In this document: one piece after another, positions 26,732 to 33,809 of the stretch | Layout of the letters: every line of letters begins with the position of its first letter | Numbering within the stretch: the stretch's first letter is position 1 | Assembly (NCBI GenBank): GCA_029570205.1 | Contig: JAKQSI010000073.1 | Span: forward strand, 1-47,281 | DNA length: 47,281 nucleotides | Source: Candidatus Omnitrophota bacterium | Lineage (GTDB): Bacteria > Hinthialibacterota > Hinthialibacteria > Hinthialibacterales > JAKPRU01 | Reading direction: 5' to 3' | The notes under the pieces: model-generated | What the model was told of the DNA's origin: nothing | The model's input: the letters and a program-made list of their open reading frames with translations, nothing else | The model's database searches: none | Made by a program: the position numbers and the translations under genes

Positions 26732-27643
26732 TCAGTTTTCTCTCCCCAATCGTCGGTCCGCGATTCTGCGAACCCGGCGGATGTATTCCGGTCCGGTTCC
26801 GCAACATCCGCCCACAATGGTTGCCCCGTTATTGAAGAGATCCTCCACGCGAGTCGCCATGCGTTCGGGAGGATCGTCATAAATCACTGTTCCGTTTTCG
26901 GCGGGTCGTCCGAGACCGGCATTCGGCTGAAGGATAATCGGTTTTGAAGTGACCTCTTTGAAGCGGGTAGCCAGGTCCACGTAAGCATCAATAGAAAGTC
27001 CGCAGTTACTGCCCACGACATCGGCGCCCAGCGACTCGGCTTTTTCACAGATGGCGGCGGGCGTGTCGCCGTACATGGTGCGGAATTGTCCCGGATTCTG
27101 CTTATCGGTGTCGAAGAACATCGAGACGATCACGGGCAAATCGGACAGCGAACGAATGGCCTCGAATGCGCATCGTACTTCACCAAAATCCATCATGGTC
27201 TCGATGATAAACGCGTCCACACCACCATCGAGCAGCCCCTTCACCTGCCGGGCAAACTGTTCTTTCAAGACATTGAATTCCATATCGCCGAACGGTTCGA
27301 GGATCGCGCCGCTGGGTCCGATATCGCCCACGACCAGGGTTTGAGTGTCTTCGGTTGCCCGGCGGGCCACGCGAGCGCCGGCCGCATTGAGTTCCTCGGT
27401 GCGGTCTGCCAAGCTGTAGGAACTCAATTTACGCGGATTTGCGCCGAAGGTATTTGTCAGCAGTAAATCGGAACCGGCATCCACATATTGCCGCTGCAAA
27501 ACAACAACTTTCTCGGCCTGTTCCACATTCCACAATTCGCCGCAGACACCGACCGGCAGCCCGGCGCTTTGAAGCAGGGTTCCCATGCCGCCATCGCCGA
27601 CCAGACACCCACATGCCAGCTTTGCCTGAAATAAATTTTTCAT
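26732..27643 (-). CDS. Homocysteine S-methyltransferase family protein (MetH N-terminal/BHMT-like)
   Basis: Transfers a methyl group to homocysteine or a related thiol using a Zn-thiolate site. 303 residues from ATG 27643, with GGGAGG five bases upstream. The fold opens with LVGDGGMGTLLQSAG and carries DAGSDLLLTNTFGANPRKL. The three Zn ligands are Cys in VGSNCGLS and the pair Cys280-Cys281 in VGGCCGTGPEYI. It equals the homocysteine-binding barrel of cobalamin-dependent MetH without the folate, B12 and reactivation domains, so the methyl donor must come from a separate protein or a small molecule such as betaine or S-methylmethionine. Neighbouring hemB could serve corrinoid supply, but that link is only suggestive. 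Confidence 0.88.
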   Translation of the reverse strand: MKNLFQAKLACGCLVGDGGMGTLLQSAGLPVGVCGELWNVEQAEKVVVLQRQYVDAGSDLLLTNTFGANPRKLSSYSLADRTEELNAAGARVARRATEDTQTLVVGDIGPSGAILEPFGDMEFNVLKEQFARQVKGLLDGGVDAFIIETMMDFGEVRCAFEAIRSLSDLPVIVSMFFDTDKQNPGQFRTMYGDTPAAICEKAESLGADVVGSNCGLSIDAYVDLATRFKEVTSKPIILQPNAGLGRPAENGTVIYDDPPERMATRVEDLFNNGATIVGGCCGTGPEYIRRVRRIADRRLGREN

Positions 27644-27695
27644 TGAAACCTCCCACCCGAGAAGGATTGGCTCCGGTGTTCCTCAAGGTCGATCA

Positions 27696-27989
27696 TTATC
27701 GCGCATGGTTGACCCCGGCAACACCCGGTCGATCTTCCTCCTCGTCGGCCAGCGTTGCCCGGTTCGATTCCATGTAGAGCGTATCGGGACAAATGTCCTG
27801 TTCATGAGGCCAGACAACTGTTCCGTCAACCACCCGGGCTTGTTTGGAGTAGACCTTATTCCGCAATTCCTGAAAAGCGCCGAAGTTCAGCAGCGATGTG
27901 CAGTCGTATGTTCCCTGCTCGCCGTTGGTGAATGTGATGATCAGCTGATAATTGTCTGTCGGTATCACCGATTGGACCCTTGGGTTCAT
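27696..27989 (-). CDS. DUF2442 domain protein (partner of DUF4160)
   Basis: 97 residues. The sequence RVQSVIPTDNYQLIITFTNG followed by EQGTYDCTSLLNFGAFQELR fits the DUF2442 family, with VVWPHEQDICPDTLY near the end. It begins two bases after the DUF4160 stop on the same strand. DUF4160-DUF2442 pairs are common in bacterial accessory regions and behave in gene context like a toxin-antitoxin-type couple, but a biochemical function is not established. The C-terminal EEEDRPG tail is polar and variable. Confidence 0.8.
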   Translation of the reverse strand: MNPRVQSVIPTDNYQLIITFTNGEQGTYDCTSLLNFGAFQELRNKVYSKQARVVDGTVVWPHEQDICPDTLYMESNRATLADEEEDRPGVAGVNHAR

Positions 27990-27991
27990 TT

Positions 27992-28266
27992 CTACCTCAG
28001 TGGTTCGATCTTATATGGCGGCTGACCATTAACCGCAAGTTCCCAATCTGCCATGAGTTCATCCTTGTGGATCTCAATCCATGCAAGGACCAGCCTCATT
28101 CTGCTCCCCGGAAATTCGCCTTCCAGCAGATCTCCTTCCGGGATTCGAATCACGGCCTCATGTTCCCGATATCGTACATGAATATGCGGCTTCTTGTGGC
28201 GTTTAAGTGGCGCTTAATATAATATAAATATAAAATAACCCCATAAAACATTGAGATAACGGGCAT
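27992..28266 (-). pseudogene. DUF4160 gene broken by a frameshift
   Basis: On the minus strand an ATG at 28266 behind GGAGGAGA starts MPVISMFYGVILYLYYIKRH, a typical DUF4160 N-terminus. The remainder (RHKKPHIHVRYREHEAVIRI, then PEGDLLEGEFPGSRMRLVLA and WIEIHKDELMADWELAVNG, stop at 27994-27992) is in another frame. The two halves join near 28200-28210 at a short CGCCAC-repeat context; a one-base change restores a family-length protein of about 91 codons. Either the gene is inactive or the assembly has an indel. The sequence at the junction is not a canonical -1 slippery heptamer. With this gene broken, the DUF2442 partner would be alone. Confidence 0.75.
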
Positions 28267-28418
28267 ATTCTCCTCCGAGACACAATCAACCACCCGGTCA
28301 GGAAGTTGTTGGATGAAAGTTTTCCTCCAGGTTGTTCGACCCCGGGATTTACTCGCCTCCTATCTATCGCTTTTAACTTACCTTCTGTCCGCCGGAAATC
28401 AAGCGGGTTTATGGCGTG

Positions 28419-28467
28419 AAAGGAGGAGGTCTGAACCATGATTCGCTTGATTATGGGATTGACTTGA
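28419..28467 (+). other. Very strong Shine-Dalgarno sequence before a 9-codon ORF
   Basis: AAAGGAGGAGGT (28419-28430) is followed seven bases later by ATG (28438), but the frame ends after nine codons (MIRLIMGLT). It lies in a 345-base gap between DUF4160 and cheX and leads no long plus-strand gene. Similar near-perfect anti-SD complements occur at 8810 and 43754. It may be a leader-peptide remnant or chance. Confidence 0.3.
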
Positions 28468-28474
28468 TTACTCT

Positions 28475-28493
28475 CACAGGCTGGAAACCTGTG
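28475..28493. repeat. REP-like palindrome
   Basis: CACAGG and CCTGTG pair across CTGGAAA. Its GGC...CCTGTG composition resembles the palindromes of the 46-kb arrays but it lacks a flanking GTAG. Confidence 0.4.
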
Positions 28494-28611
28494 CCACCCG
28501 GTTTTATGGATAATGAATTGCAGGTTTCGTTGGAATGACGTCAATGGTCCGGGCATGAGAAGGGAGCGGAAGTATTTTGCTCCCAAACTTTGGGTTCTGA
28601 GAGTGCGCACA

Positions 28612-29097
28612 TTACCGTCTTTTTTTCTCTCCCCGCGATTCTTCGAGACCGACATGCAGATCGATGGTCCCCAGTTCGGTCTCCAGGGGAACCACGAGAA
28701 TCTGGGTGGAGGGAGAAGACACCGTGATGTTCTTCGCACTGATTAGAGTCGGAGGTGAGATATCGCACGGATACCCCGCCGATTCCAGGGCGATGGTCGC
28801 ACGGCCTGTGATCATGTTGCCCAGTTCAGCCAGAGCGCTTTTCGCCATGTCGTCCAGACTCTCAACGGGCAATCCCATCATCATGCGAGATGCGATATTT
28901 CGAGCGCAATCATCCTGCATGCCGTAGATCACCTGCCCTTCAACCTTGCCGACCACGCCCAGGACAATGCAGATCTCCGGATAGGGCTGGTTCGGCATTT
29001 TCAGCGCCAGGCGGCCACGGATAGTCCTGAGTTGAATCAGCTGAAGAAGCACTTCATCGGCGGATTCGAGAAACGGATTGATAAATTCAACACGCAT
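28612..29097 (-). CDS. cheX: CheX-type CheY-P phosphatase
   Basis: 161 residues. It resembles CheX/CheC phosphatases, which dephosphorylate the response regulator CheY and reset motility signalling. The N-terminus MRVEFINPFLESADEVLLQL and the catalytic helix DDMAKSALAELGNMITGRAT with the E-x2-N signature (Glu-Leu-Gly-Asn) are clear; PCDISPPTLISAKNITV follows as in CheX. There is a charged EESRGEKKRR tail. No other chemotaxis gene is nearby. It may act on pilus-linked (twitching) chemotaxis, given the pilB/pilT genes 8 kb downstream, but this is inference. No clear ribosome site precedes the ATG. Confidence 0.82.
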   Translation of the reverse strand: MRVEFINPFLESADEVLLQLIQLRTIRGRLALKMPNQPYPEICIVLGVVGKVEGQVIYGMQDDCARNIASRMMMGLPVESLDDMAKSALAELGNMITGRATIALESAGYPCDISPPTLISAKNITVSSPSTQILVVPLETELGTIDLHVGLEESRGEKKRR

Positions 29098-29283
29098 ACG
29101 TCGGCAACCGAGGAACCCAGGAAATCGGCCAGGATTCCCATAAGATAAAGCACGGAAAGCGTAACTGGAAGTGCTGATCCTCCTGTTTCATGCAATACGA
29201 TGTCTGGGGCTTTACATTCATCGTGGTTCTCCGGGATTAGCGATATTTGATTTTCCTTTCGGATTTTCGTTGGAGAAATACCT

Positions 29284-30165
29284 TTGCTCGACACAGGCCG
29301 GCGCAGCGTGATCTCTCCCCCACTGGTTCAGAGCCGGTTGGACGGGCATCCGTTCGGGGACCCGCTGATCCATATTCCATCCTGTGAATCGACCAATGAT
29401 GTGCTGTGGGTGGAAATCAAGCGGGGAGCGGGGATGGGAACGGTGGTAACGGCGGATTGCCAGACATTGGGTCGCGGGCGTTCCGGCAGCCGGTGGATAT
29501 CTCCGGTTGGAAAAGATCTCCTGGTGTCCGTGGCGACACCGTGGGAGGAGTCGCAACCGTCCGGATACCTGTCAATCTGGGCGGCGGTTTCCGTTGCGGA
29601 GATGTTGATTCGAGGCGCCGATGTGGGGGTATCGCTGAAGTGGCCGAATGATGTAATCGTAAACAGAAGGAAGATCGGGGGCGTCATGGCCGAGACGAAG
29701 GCCGGGTATTCCCTTGCTGTCGTGGGGATCGGTCTGAATGTCTCCAGTCGGGACTCGGACAGGCCACCGGAGCTGCGCGACAGGGCCATCTCCCTGTGCG
29801 AGGTCCGTGACCGGGCATGGGATCGCAATATCCTTCTGGCAGGTCTCCTCAATGCGCTTGGAGAGTGGTGGCAGCGATTGGATCGTGAGGGTTGGCCTGT
29901 ACTGTATCGGCGGTGGCTGGATCTCTGCTCGACGGTCGGTTGTCCGGTGCGTGTGACTTATCGGGGGGGGATCCTTGCAGGGATTGTGGAGGGAATCGAC
30001 CTCGACGGATGCCTGATGTTGCGCGAAATGGACGGCAGACAACGCCGATTCCACCCCTGGGAGATCACAGGTCTTGTCCCTCTTGAGGAGCTGCCCGAAA
30101 ATAGAATGTCTTCATCACACGAAAGGAAGAAAAACAATGCCGGTGGAACAGAGTCGTCGCGATGA
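29284..30165 (+). CDS. birA: Biotin-[acetyl-CoA-carboxylase] ligase without HTH domain
   Basis: Activates biotin to biotinyl-5-AMP and attaches it to the carboxyl carrier protein lysine. 293 residues beginning at a TTG (29284) with GGAG eight bases before; no ATG fits the N-terminal homology better. ATP/biotin-binding residues are in TLGRGRSGSRW and SPVGKDLLVS, the catalytic KWPNDVIVN and KIGGVMAET. The C-terminal cap domain is present (VGCPVRVTYRGGILAGIVEG). There is no DNA-binding winged helix, so it is a class I ligase that does not repress transcription. It overlaps the next gene by 29 bases, heading a tight five-gene run. Confidence 0.9.
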   Translation: MLDTGRRSVISPPLVQSRLDGHPFGDPLIHIPSCESTNDVLWVEIKRGAGMGTVVTADCQTLGRGRSGSRWISPVGKDLLVSVATPWEESQPSGYLSIWAAVSVAEMLIRGADVGVSLKWPNDVIVNRRKIGGVMAETKAGYSLAVVGIGLNVSSRDSDRPPELRDRAISLCEVRDRAWDRNILLAGLLNALGEWWQRLDREGWPVLYRRWLDLCSTVGCPVRVTYRGGILAGIVEGIDLDGCLMLREMDGRQRRFHPWEITGLVPLEELPENRMSSSHERKKNNAGGTESSR

Positions 30166-31246
30166 ATTTGCAGAGAAGTTGCTGAAAATCAGACGAATTA
30201 TCGAAAGTCTTGGATTAGACGGTCTCCTGTTGACCGAGCAGAGCACTATCGCCTGGCTGACGGGTGGGGCGGAGACATTCATTATGTTTGCCTCGGTGGA
30301 ATCGTGCGGGCCGCTTCTGGTGACCCAGGATTCCGTACATCTCATCTGCTCCAGCATTGAGACCTCGCGACTTTTGGAGGAGGAGTTTCCCGGTCTTGAC
30401 CTGGCGGACCTTCACTACCCCTGGCACAAGGGATATCGCGCTCTTAAGACAAGAATCGAAGACATTGTCGGCAGGGGGAAGTGGGTGTCGGAAGCCGACC
30501 CGATTGTGCGGAATCATATTCTGGAATGCTATAGCGTGCTGACCGAAGCCGAGCAGGATCGATACCGATGGATCGGGGGACGTTCCGAAGAGGCTGTTCG
30601 TGCCGCCTGTTTGAGTATCAAGAAGGGCATGAGCGAATTCGAGATTGCCGGGATCCTGTCCGCTGAGGCGCACAAGCGGGAGATATGGCCTGTGCTGATC
30701 CTTGTCGCGGCGGATGAACGGCTTCGGAAATATCGCCACCCCATTCCGACCGCGAACCGTGTGGAACATTGTGTCATGCTGGTTTTGTGCGCCCGGCGGT
30801 GGGGGCTGATCGCGAATCTGACCCGGCTGGTCCATTTCGGGCCTGTTCCCGATGATCTGGCGCAAAAACACAAAGCGGTCTGCACGGTGGATGCAACGTT
30901 TATTCACGAGACGCGGCCCGGTGTTTCCTATGGAGAGATATTTCGGAAGGGACAGGCCTGTTATGCGCAACAGGGATTTGCGGATGAATGGCAATCGCAC
31001 CACCAGGGGGGACCATCCGGCTACCTGGGTCGATTATTTACGGCGACTCCCGATTCGAAGGAATTGGTACACGAGGCGCAGGCAGTGGCCTGGAATCCCT
31101 CCATTGCGGGAACAAAGAGTGAAGATACTCTGCTGGTCCATGCCAAGCGGGTCGAATTTCTTACGGCTGCACGTAACTGGCCGATGCTGGAAATCAGTGT
31201 GGGCGGCAAGGCATACGAGCGGCCGGATATCCTGGTTCGATCATGA
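30137..31246 (+). CDS. M24 (creatinase/Xaa-Pro peptidase) fold protein with degenerate metal site
   Basis: 369 residues from ATG 30137 behind AAAGGAAG. It has the creatinase N-terminal domain (LLTEQSTIAWLTGGAETFIM) and the pita-bread C-terminal domain (KYRHPIPTANRVEHCVMLVL). Active M24 peptidases use Asp, Asp, His, Glu and Glu as metal ligands. Here the first Asp position falls in CARRWG without Asp, the SDxTR Asp is Asn227 (ANLTR) and the first Glu is Asn320 (AWNPSIAG). His288/289 and Glu329 remain. It should not bind the dinuclear metal centre, like creatinase itself, so it is probably a metal-independent hydrolase or a binding protein. The function is unknown. Confidence 0.82.
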   Translation: MPVEQSRRDEFAEKLLKIRRIIESLGLDGLLLTEQSTIAWLTGGAETFIMFASVESCGPLLVTQDSVHLICSSIETSRLLEEEFPGLDLADLHYPWHKGYRALKTRIEDIVGRGKWVSEADPIVRNHILECYSVLTEAEQDRYRWIGGRSEEAVRAACLSIKKGMSEFEIAGILSAEAHKREIWPVLILVAADERLRKYRHPIPTANRVEHCVMLVLCARRWGLIANLTRLVHFGPVPDDLAQKHKAVCTVDATFIHETRPGVSYGEIFRKGQACYAQQGFADEWQSHHQGGPSGYLGRLFTATPDSKELVHEAQAVAWNPSIAGTKSEDTLLVHAKRVEFLTAARNWPMLEISVGGKAYERPDILVRS

Positions 31247-31491
31247 ACCCGACACGGGATGCCTGGATCATCAAGGGGCGGGTTGCGCCGCATGAGATCG
31301 GATATTTGAACTCGCAACTGGATGCCTGCGAGGGACTGGCGGTGGTGAGGAGTATTGCGCCGAAAGAGGGGCGGGTGGTGTTCTGGGTTTCTCCGTCCTG
31401 CCTGAGTGAGTTTTATCGGTTCATCGAGGCGATTCAGAAAGAAATGCCGATCGAACTGGAACCGCACACCGGGCCATTGGATTCTCCATGA
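31243..31491 (+). CDS. Small DUF4911-like protein
   Basis: 82 residues; ATGA overlap with the preceding stop. IIKGRVAPHEIGYLNSQLDA then CEGLAVVRSIAPKEGRVVFW resembles the short DUF4911 family, whose function is unknown to me. The ~70-residue core is followed by a short acidic/proline tail. Its stop overlaps the start of the next gene by four bases. It is too small for an enzyme with a separate active-site domain; a binding or regulatory role is likelier. Confidence 0.65.
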   Translation: MNPTRDAWIIKGRVAPHEIGYLNSQLDACEGLAVVRSIAPKEGRVVFWVSPSCLSEFYRFIEAIQKEMPIELEPHTGPLDSP

Positions 31492-33806
31492 TGACACAAC
31501 GGCGCGATCTCTGTTGCCTGGGATTGATAGTGGTCATCGCACTCGCGATTCTCCCCCAACAGTTGCAGGGAACCCCCATTCGATGGGATTTTATTCACGC
31601 CTATGGGGCGGATGTGTTCTCTCTATTTCGGATAGAGACCATTACACACCATTGGCAGAAGTGCGCGTTGTTGCTGGTGTTCTGGTTTTCCGGGTGGGGA
31701 GCGGGGCGGCTCCTGCTTCGATGGCTGGTTCCGCAATCGGAACGGCTTCACTCATGGGCGGTGTCAACATTGGTTGGCTGGGGCTTGCTGTCGCACGGTC
31801 TGTTCGTGTTGGCGGTATTGCATCGGTTTTACTTTGTGGAAATTGCGTGCTTGTTGGGATTGGGGTGCATGGGGGGGGTGTGGGAATGTTTCACAGCCAA
31901 GATGCCTGTTCCACCCTTTTTATTGCGGATTGCAGGCCGACCGCCGCTCCCTCATCCCGAGTCAGAAAGTGCAGAATCGCTCGACCCTCACCCAGAAGGA
32001 GAGGAAAAAAAATCGGCCAAAATTCGGATCCCCCGGACCCCATCGGCGATTGTTCTGGGTATCGTGTGTTTTGTCCTGATGGCGGGTTCTTTTTTCTCAT
32101 CGTTGTTGCCGGAGACTCAGTCCGATGCGCTTCGGTATCACCTCACCACGCCAAAGATCTGGCTGGAAGAGGGCGGCTTTATACGCATTCCGCACCTTTC
32201 GTTCTCCAATTTTCCGATGACCACCGACATTCTATATGCGATCCCGCTGGCGTTCGGATTGCCGTCTGTGGCGAAGATGATCCACTGGTCGATGCTGGTA
32301 GCCTGCCTGGGATTGATTTACCGGATGGCCGTGCTCGGTGGCGGGTATGTGGCGGGCGGACTGGCCGTGGTGTTTTTCGTGAGTATTCCCTTCGTTCCGA
32401 TTCTGGCATCGTGGGCGTTTAATGAAATGGGGCTTTGCGCGTATCTTCTGCTGTCAGTTGCCGCCGGGATTCATCTTGCGAACAACCGGACATTTTCCCC
32501 GCGATTCGCGGTTTTGTATGGACTCGCGGGAGGGTGGCTCCTGGGGTGCAAATACACCGCGCTGATTTTCCTTTTTTCCCTTTCCTTATTGTTGCTGATT
32601 CCATACTTTTCCGGCCCGTGGGACTGGAGAAGATGCCGGGGAGTCGTTGGGGGGTCTGTGATAGCATTCCTGGTCGCATCCCCCTGGTATATCAAGAATG
32701 TGCTATATCATCGGAATCCGGTTTATCCGATGGGAATCAGTGTTTTCGGCGAAGGGGAATGGTCTGCGGCGAACGCAGCGTTCTTTTCCTTTCATGCCGG
32801 ATTGAAAGGGGATCTGAATGCGGCCAGATTTCTTTCTTTTCCCGAAAAGGTCCTGAACACACTGGGGCTGCTGATTGAGCCGCTCTGGTCGCCGATTGAT
32901 GTCGCCAAGAACAATTTCGGAGACTGGCCGGTCAGCGCGTTGTATGTGATCTCTCTGCCGGCCTTGTTTTTCTTTGGGCGGGGAGCGAGCGGCAAGAAAC
33001 TGCTTGCGGTGTTGGGGGGTGTGCTGTTTGTGGTCTGGGCGTGGACGTACCGGGATGCCCGGTTTTTGCTGCCGTGTTTGAGTGTGCTGGCGATTCCCCT
33101 GGCGGTGGGCACGGCGGGTCTCTGGGAGCGACAAATCATTTTTCGGTGGCTGGTGGTGTTTGTGGTGGCATATTACGGTCTATGGAATGTCGGGAAACTC
33201 TGTGACCGGAACGGATTTTCCCCCTGGCGGGTGGTTGGGGGCATTGTGGATGAGGAGCGGTATTTGCGTTTGATCAACCAGACAACGCGCACGTTTTATC
33301 ACGGTTTTGAGGCAGTGGCGCAATATGTTCCCCCAGACGAAAAAATCCTGGTTCACGGGCAGCATTACAACTTTCATTGTCCCCGTCGATACCTGGGTGC
33401 GGACTGGTTCGACACGCCGCCGTTGATTGGTATTGCGCGGGAAACAGGGACAGTGCGGGGAATCACGGATGTTCTGGCGAAACAGGGGATCCGGTACGTT
33501 CTTTATGACAAAAAGACTATTCAGGACTATAATCAATCTATAGAGCTCCCTGCATATTGGCTTCTGTGCCTTCCTGCTCAGCAAAGCGCAGAGTTTCTTA
33601 AACAATTGCAGGATATGGAGCCGTTGCGGTTGAAAGATGCCGCGGCCCGGTGGAAGCAGGTGATTGTATGGCATGACTCTGTGCGTACCGCCATTGAAGC
33701 GGATCCGGGATTTCAGAACCTGGAAGCGTTTTGGCAGAGCTCCGTTCTGGAAATCGTGTACAATAAGGATGGGATGATCTTGGCCCGGCTGAAACCGCAG
33801 GAATGA
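31488..33806 (+). CDS. Multi-spanning GT-C-type glycosyltransferase (ArnT/PMT-like)
   Basis: 772 residues with about 10-12 membrane segments (for example 13-24, 60-75, 180-205, 255-290, 340-370 and several near 480-560). After the first transmembrane segments of the conserved core comes ETQSDALRYHLTTPKIWLEE, an acidic loop of the kind that carries the catalytic Asp in lipid-linked-sugar transferases (GT39/GT83). ASPWYIKNVLYHRNPVYPMG is a second conserved block of such bacterial proteins. The C-terminus (about 600-772) is a soluble periplasmic domain. It probably transfers a polyprenol-phosphate sugar to lipid or protein; a pilin target is possible because pilus genes follow. The start may be ATG 31488 or 31491. 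Three bases separate it from the TPR gene. Confidence 0.78.
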   Translation: MMTQRRDLCCLGLIVVIALAILPQQLQGTPIRWDFIHAYGADVFSLFRIETITHHWQKCALLLVFWFSGWGAGRLLLRWLVPQSERLHSWAVSTLVGWGLLSHGLFVLAVLHRFYFVEIACLLGLGCMGGVWECFTAKMPVPPFLLRIAGRPPLPHPESESAESLDPHPEGEEKKSAKIRIPRTPSAIVLGIVCFVLMAGSFFSSLLPETQSDALRYHLTTPKIWLEEGGFIRIPHLSFSNFPMTTDILYAIPLAFGLPSVAKMIHWSMLVACLGLIYRMAVLGGGYVAGGLAVVFFVSIPFVPILASWAFNEMGLCAYLLLSVAAGIHLANNRTFSPRFAVLYGLAGGWLLGCKYTALIFLFSLSLLLLIPYFSGPWDWRRCRGVVGGSVIAFLVASPWYIKNVLYHRNPVYPMGISVFGEGEWSAANAAFFSFHAGLKGDLNAARFLSFPEKVLNTLGLLIEPLWSPIDVAKNNFGDWPVSALYVISLPALFFFGRGASGKKLLAVLGGVLFVVWAWTYRDARFLLPCLSVLAIPLAVGTAGLWERQIIFRWLVVFVVAYYGLWNVGKLCDRNGFSPWRVVGGIVDEERYLRLINQTTRTFYHGFEAVAQYVPPDEKILVHGQHYNFHCPRRYLGADWFDTPPLIGIARETGTVRGITDVLAKQGIRYVLYDKKTIQDYNQSIELPAYWLLCLPAQQSAEFLKQLQDMEPLRLKDAAARWKQVIVWHDSVRTAIEADPGFQNLEAFWQSSVLEIVYNKDGMILARLKPQE

Positions 33807-33809
33807 ATT

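Noticed and set aside
27992-28266. Programmed -1 frameshift in DUF4160
   Set aside because: CTTAAAC at the junction does not allow proper re-pairing in both sites as a slippery heptamer should, and the family is not known for recoding; an indel is simpler.
31406-32422. 338-codon frame inside the GT-C gene
   Set aside because: Same-strand shadow of the 772-residue membrane protein, whose hydrophobic pattern and conserved loop are clearly in the other frame.
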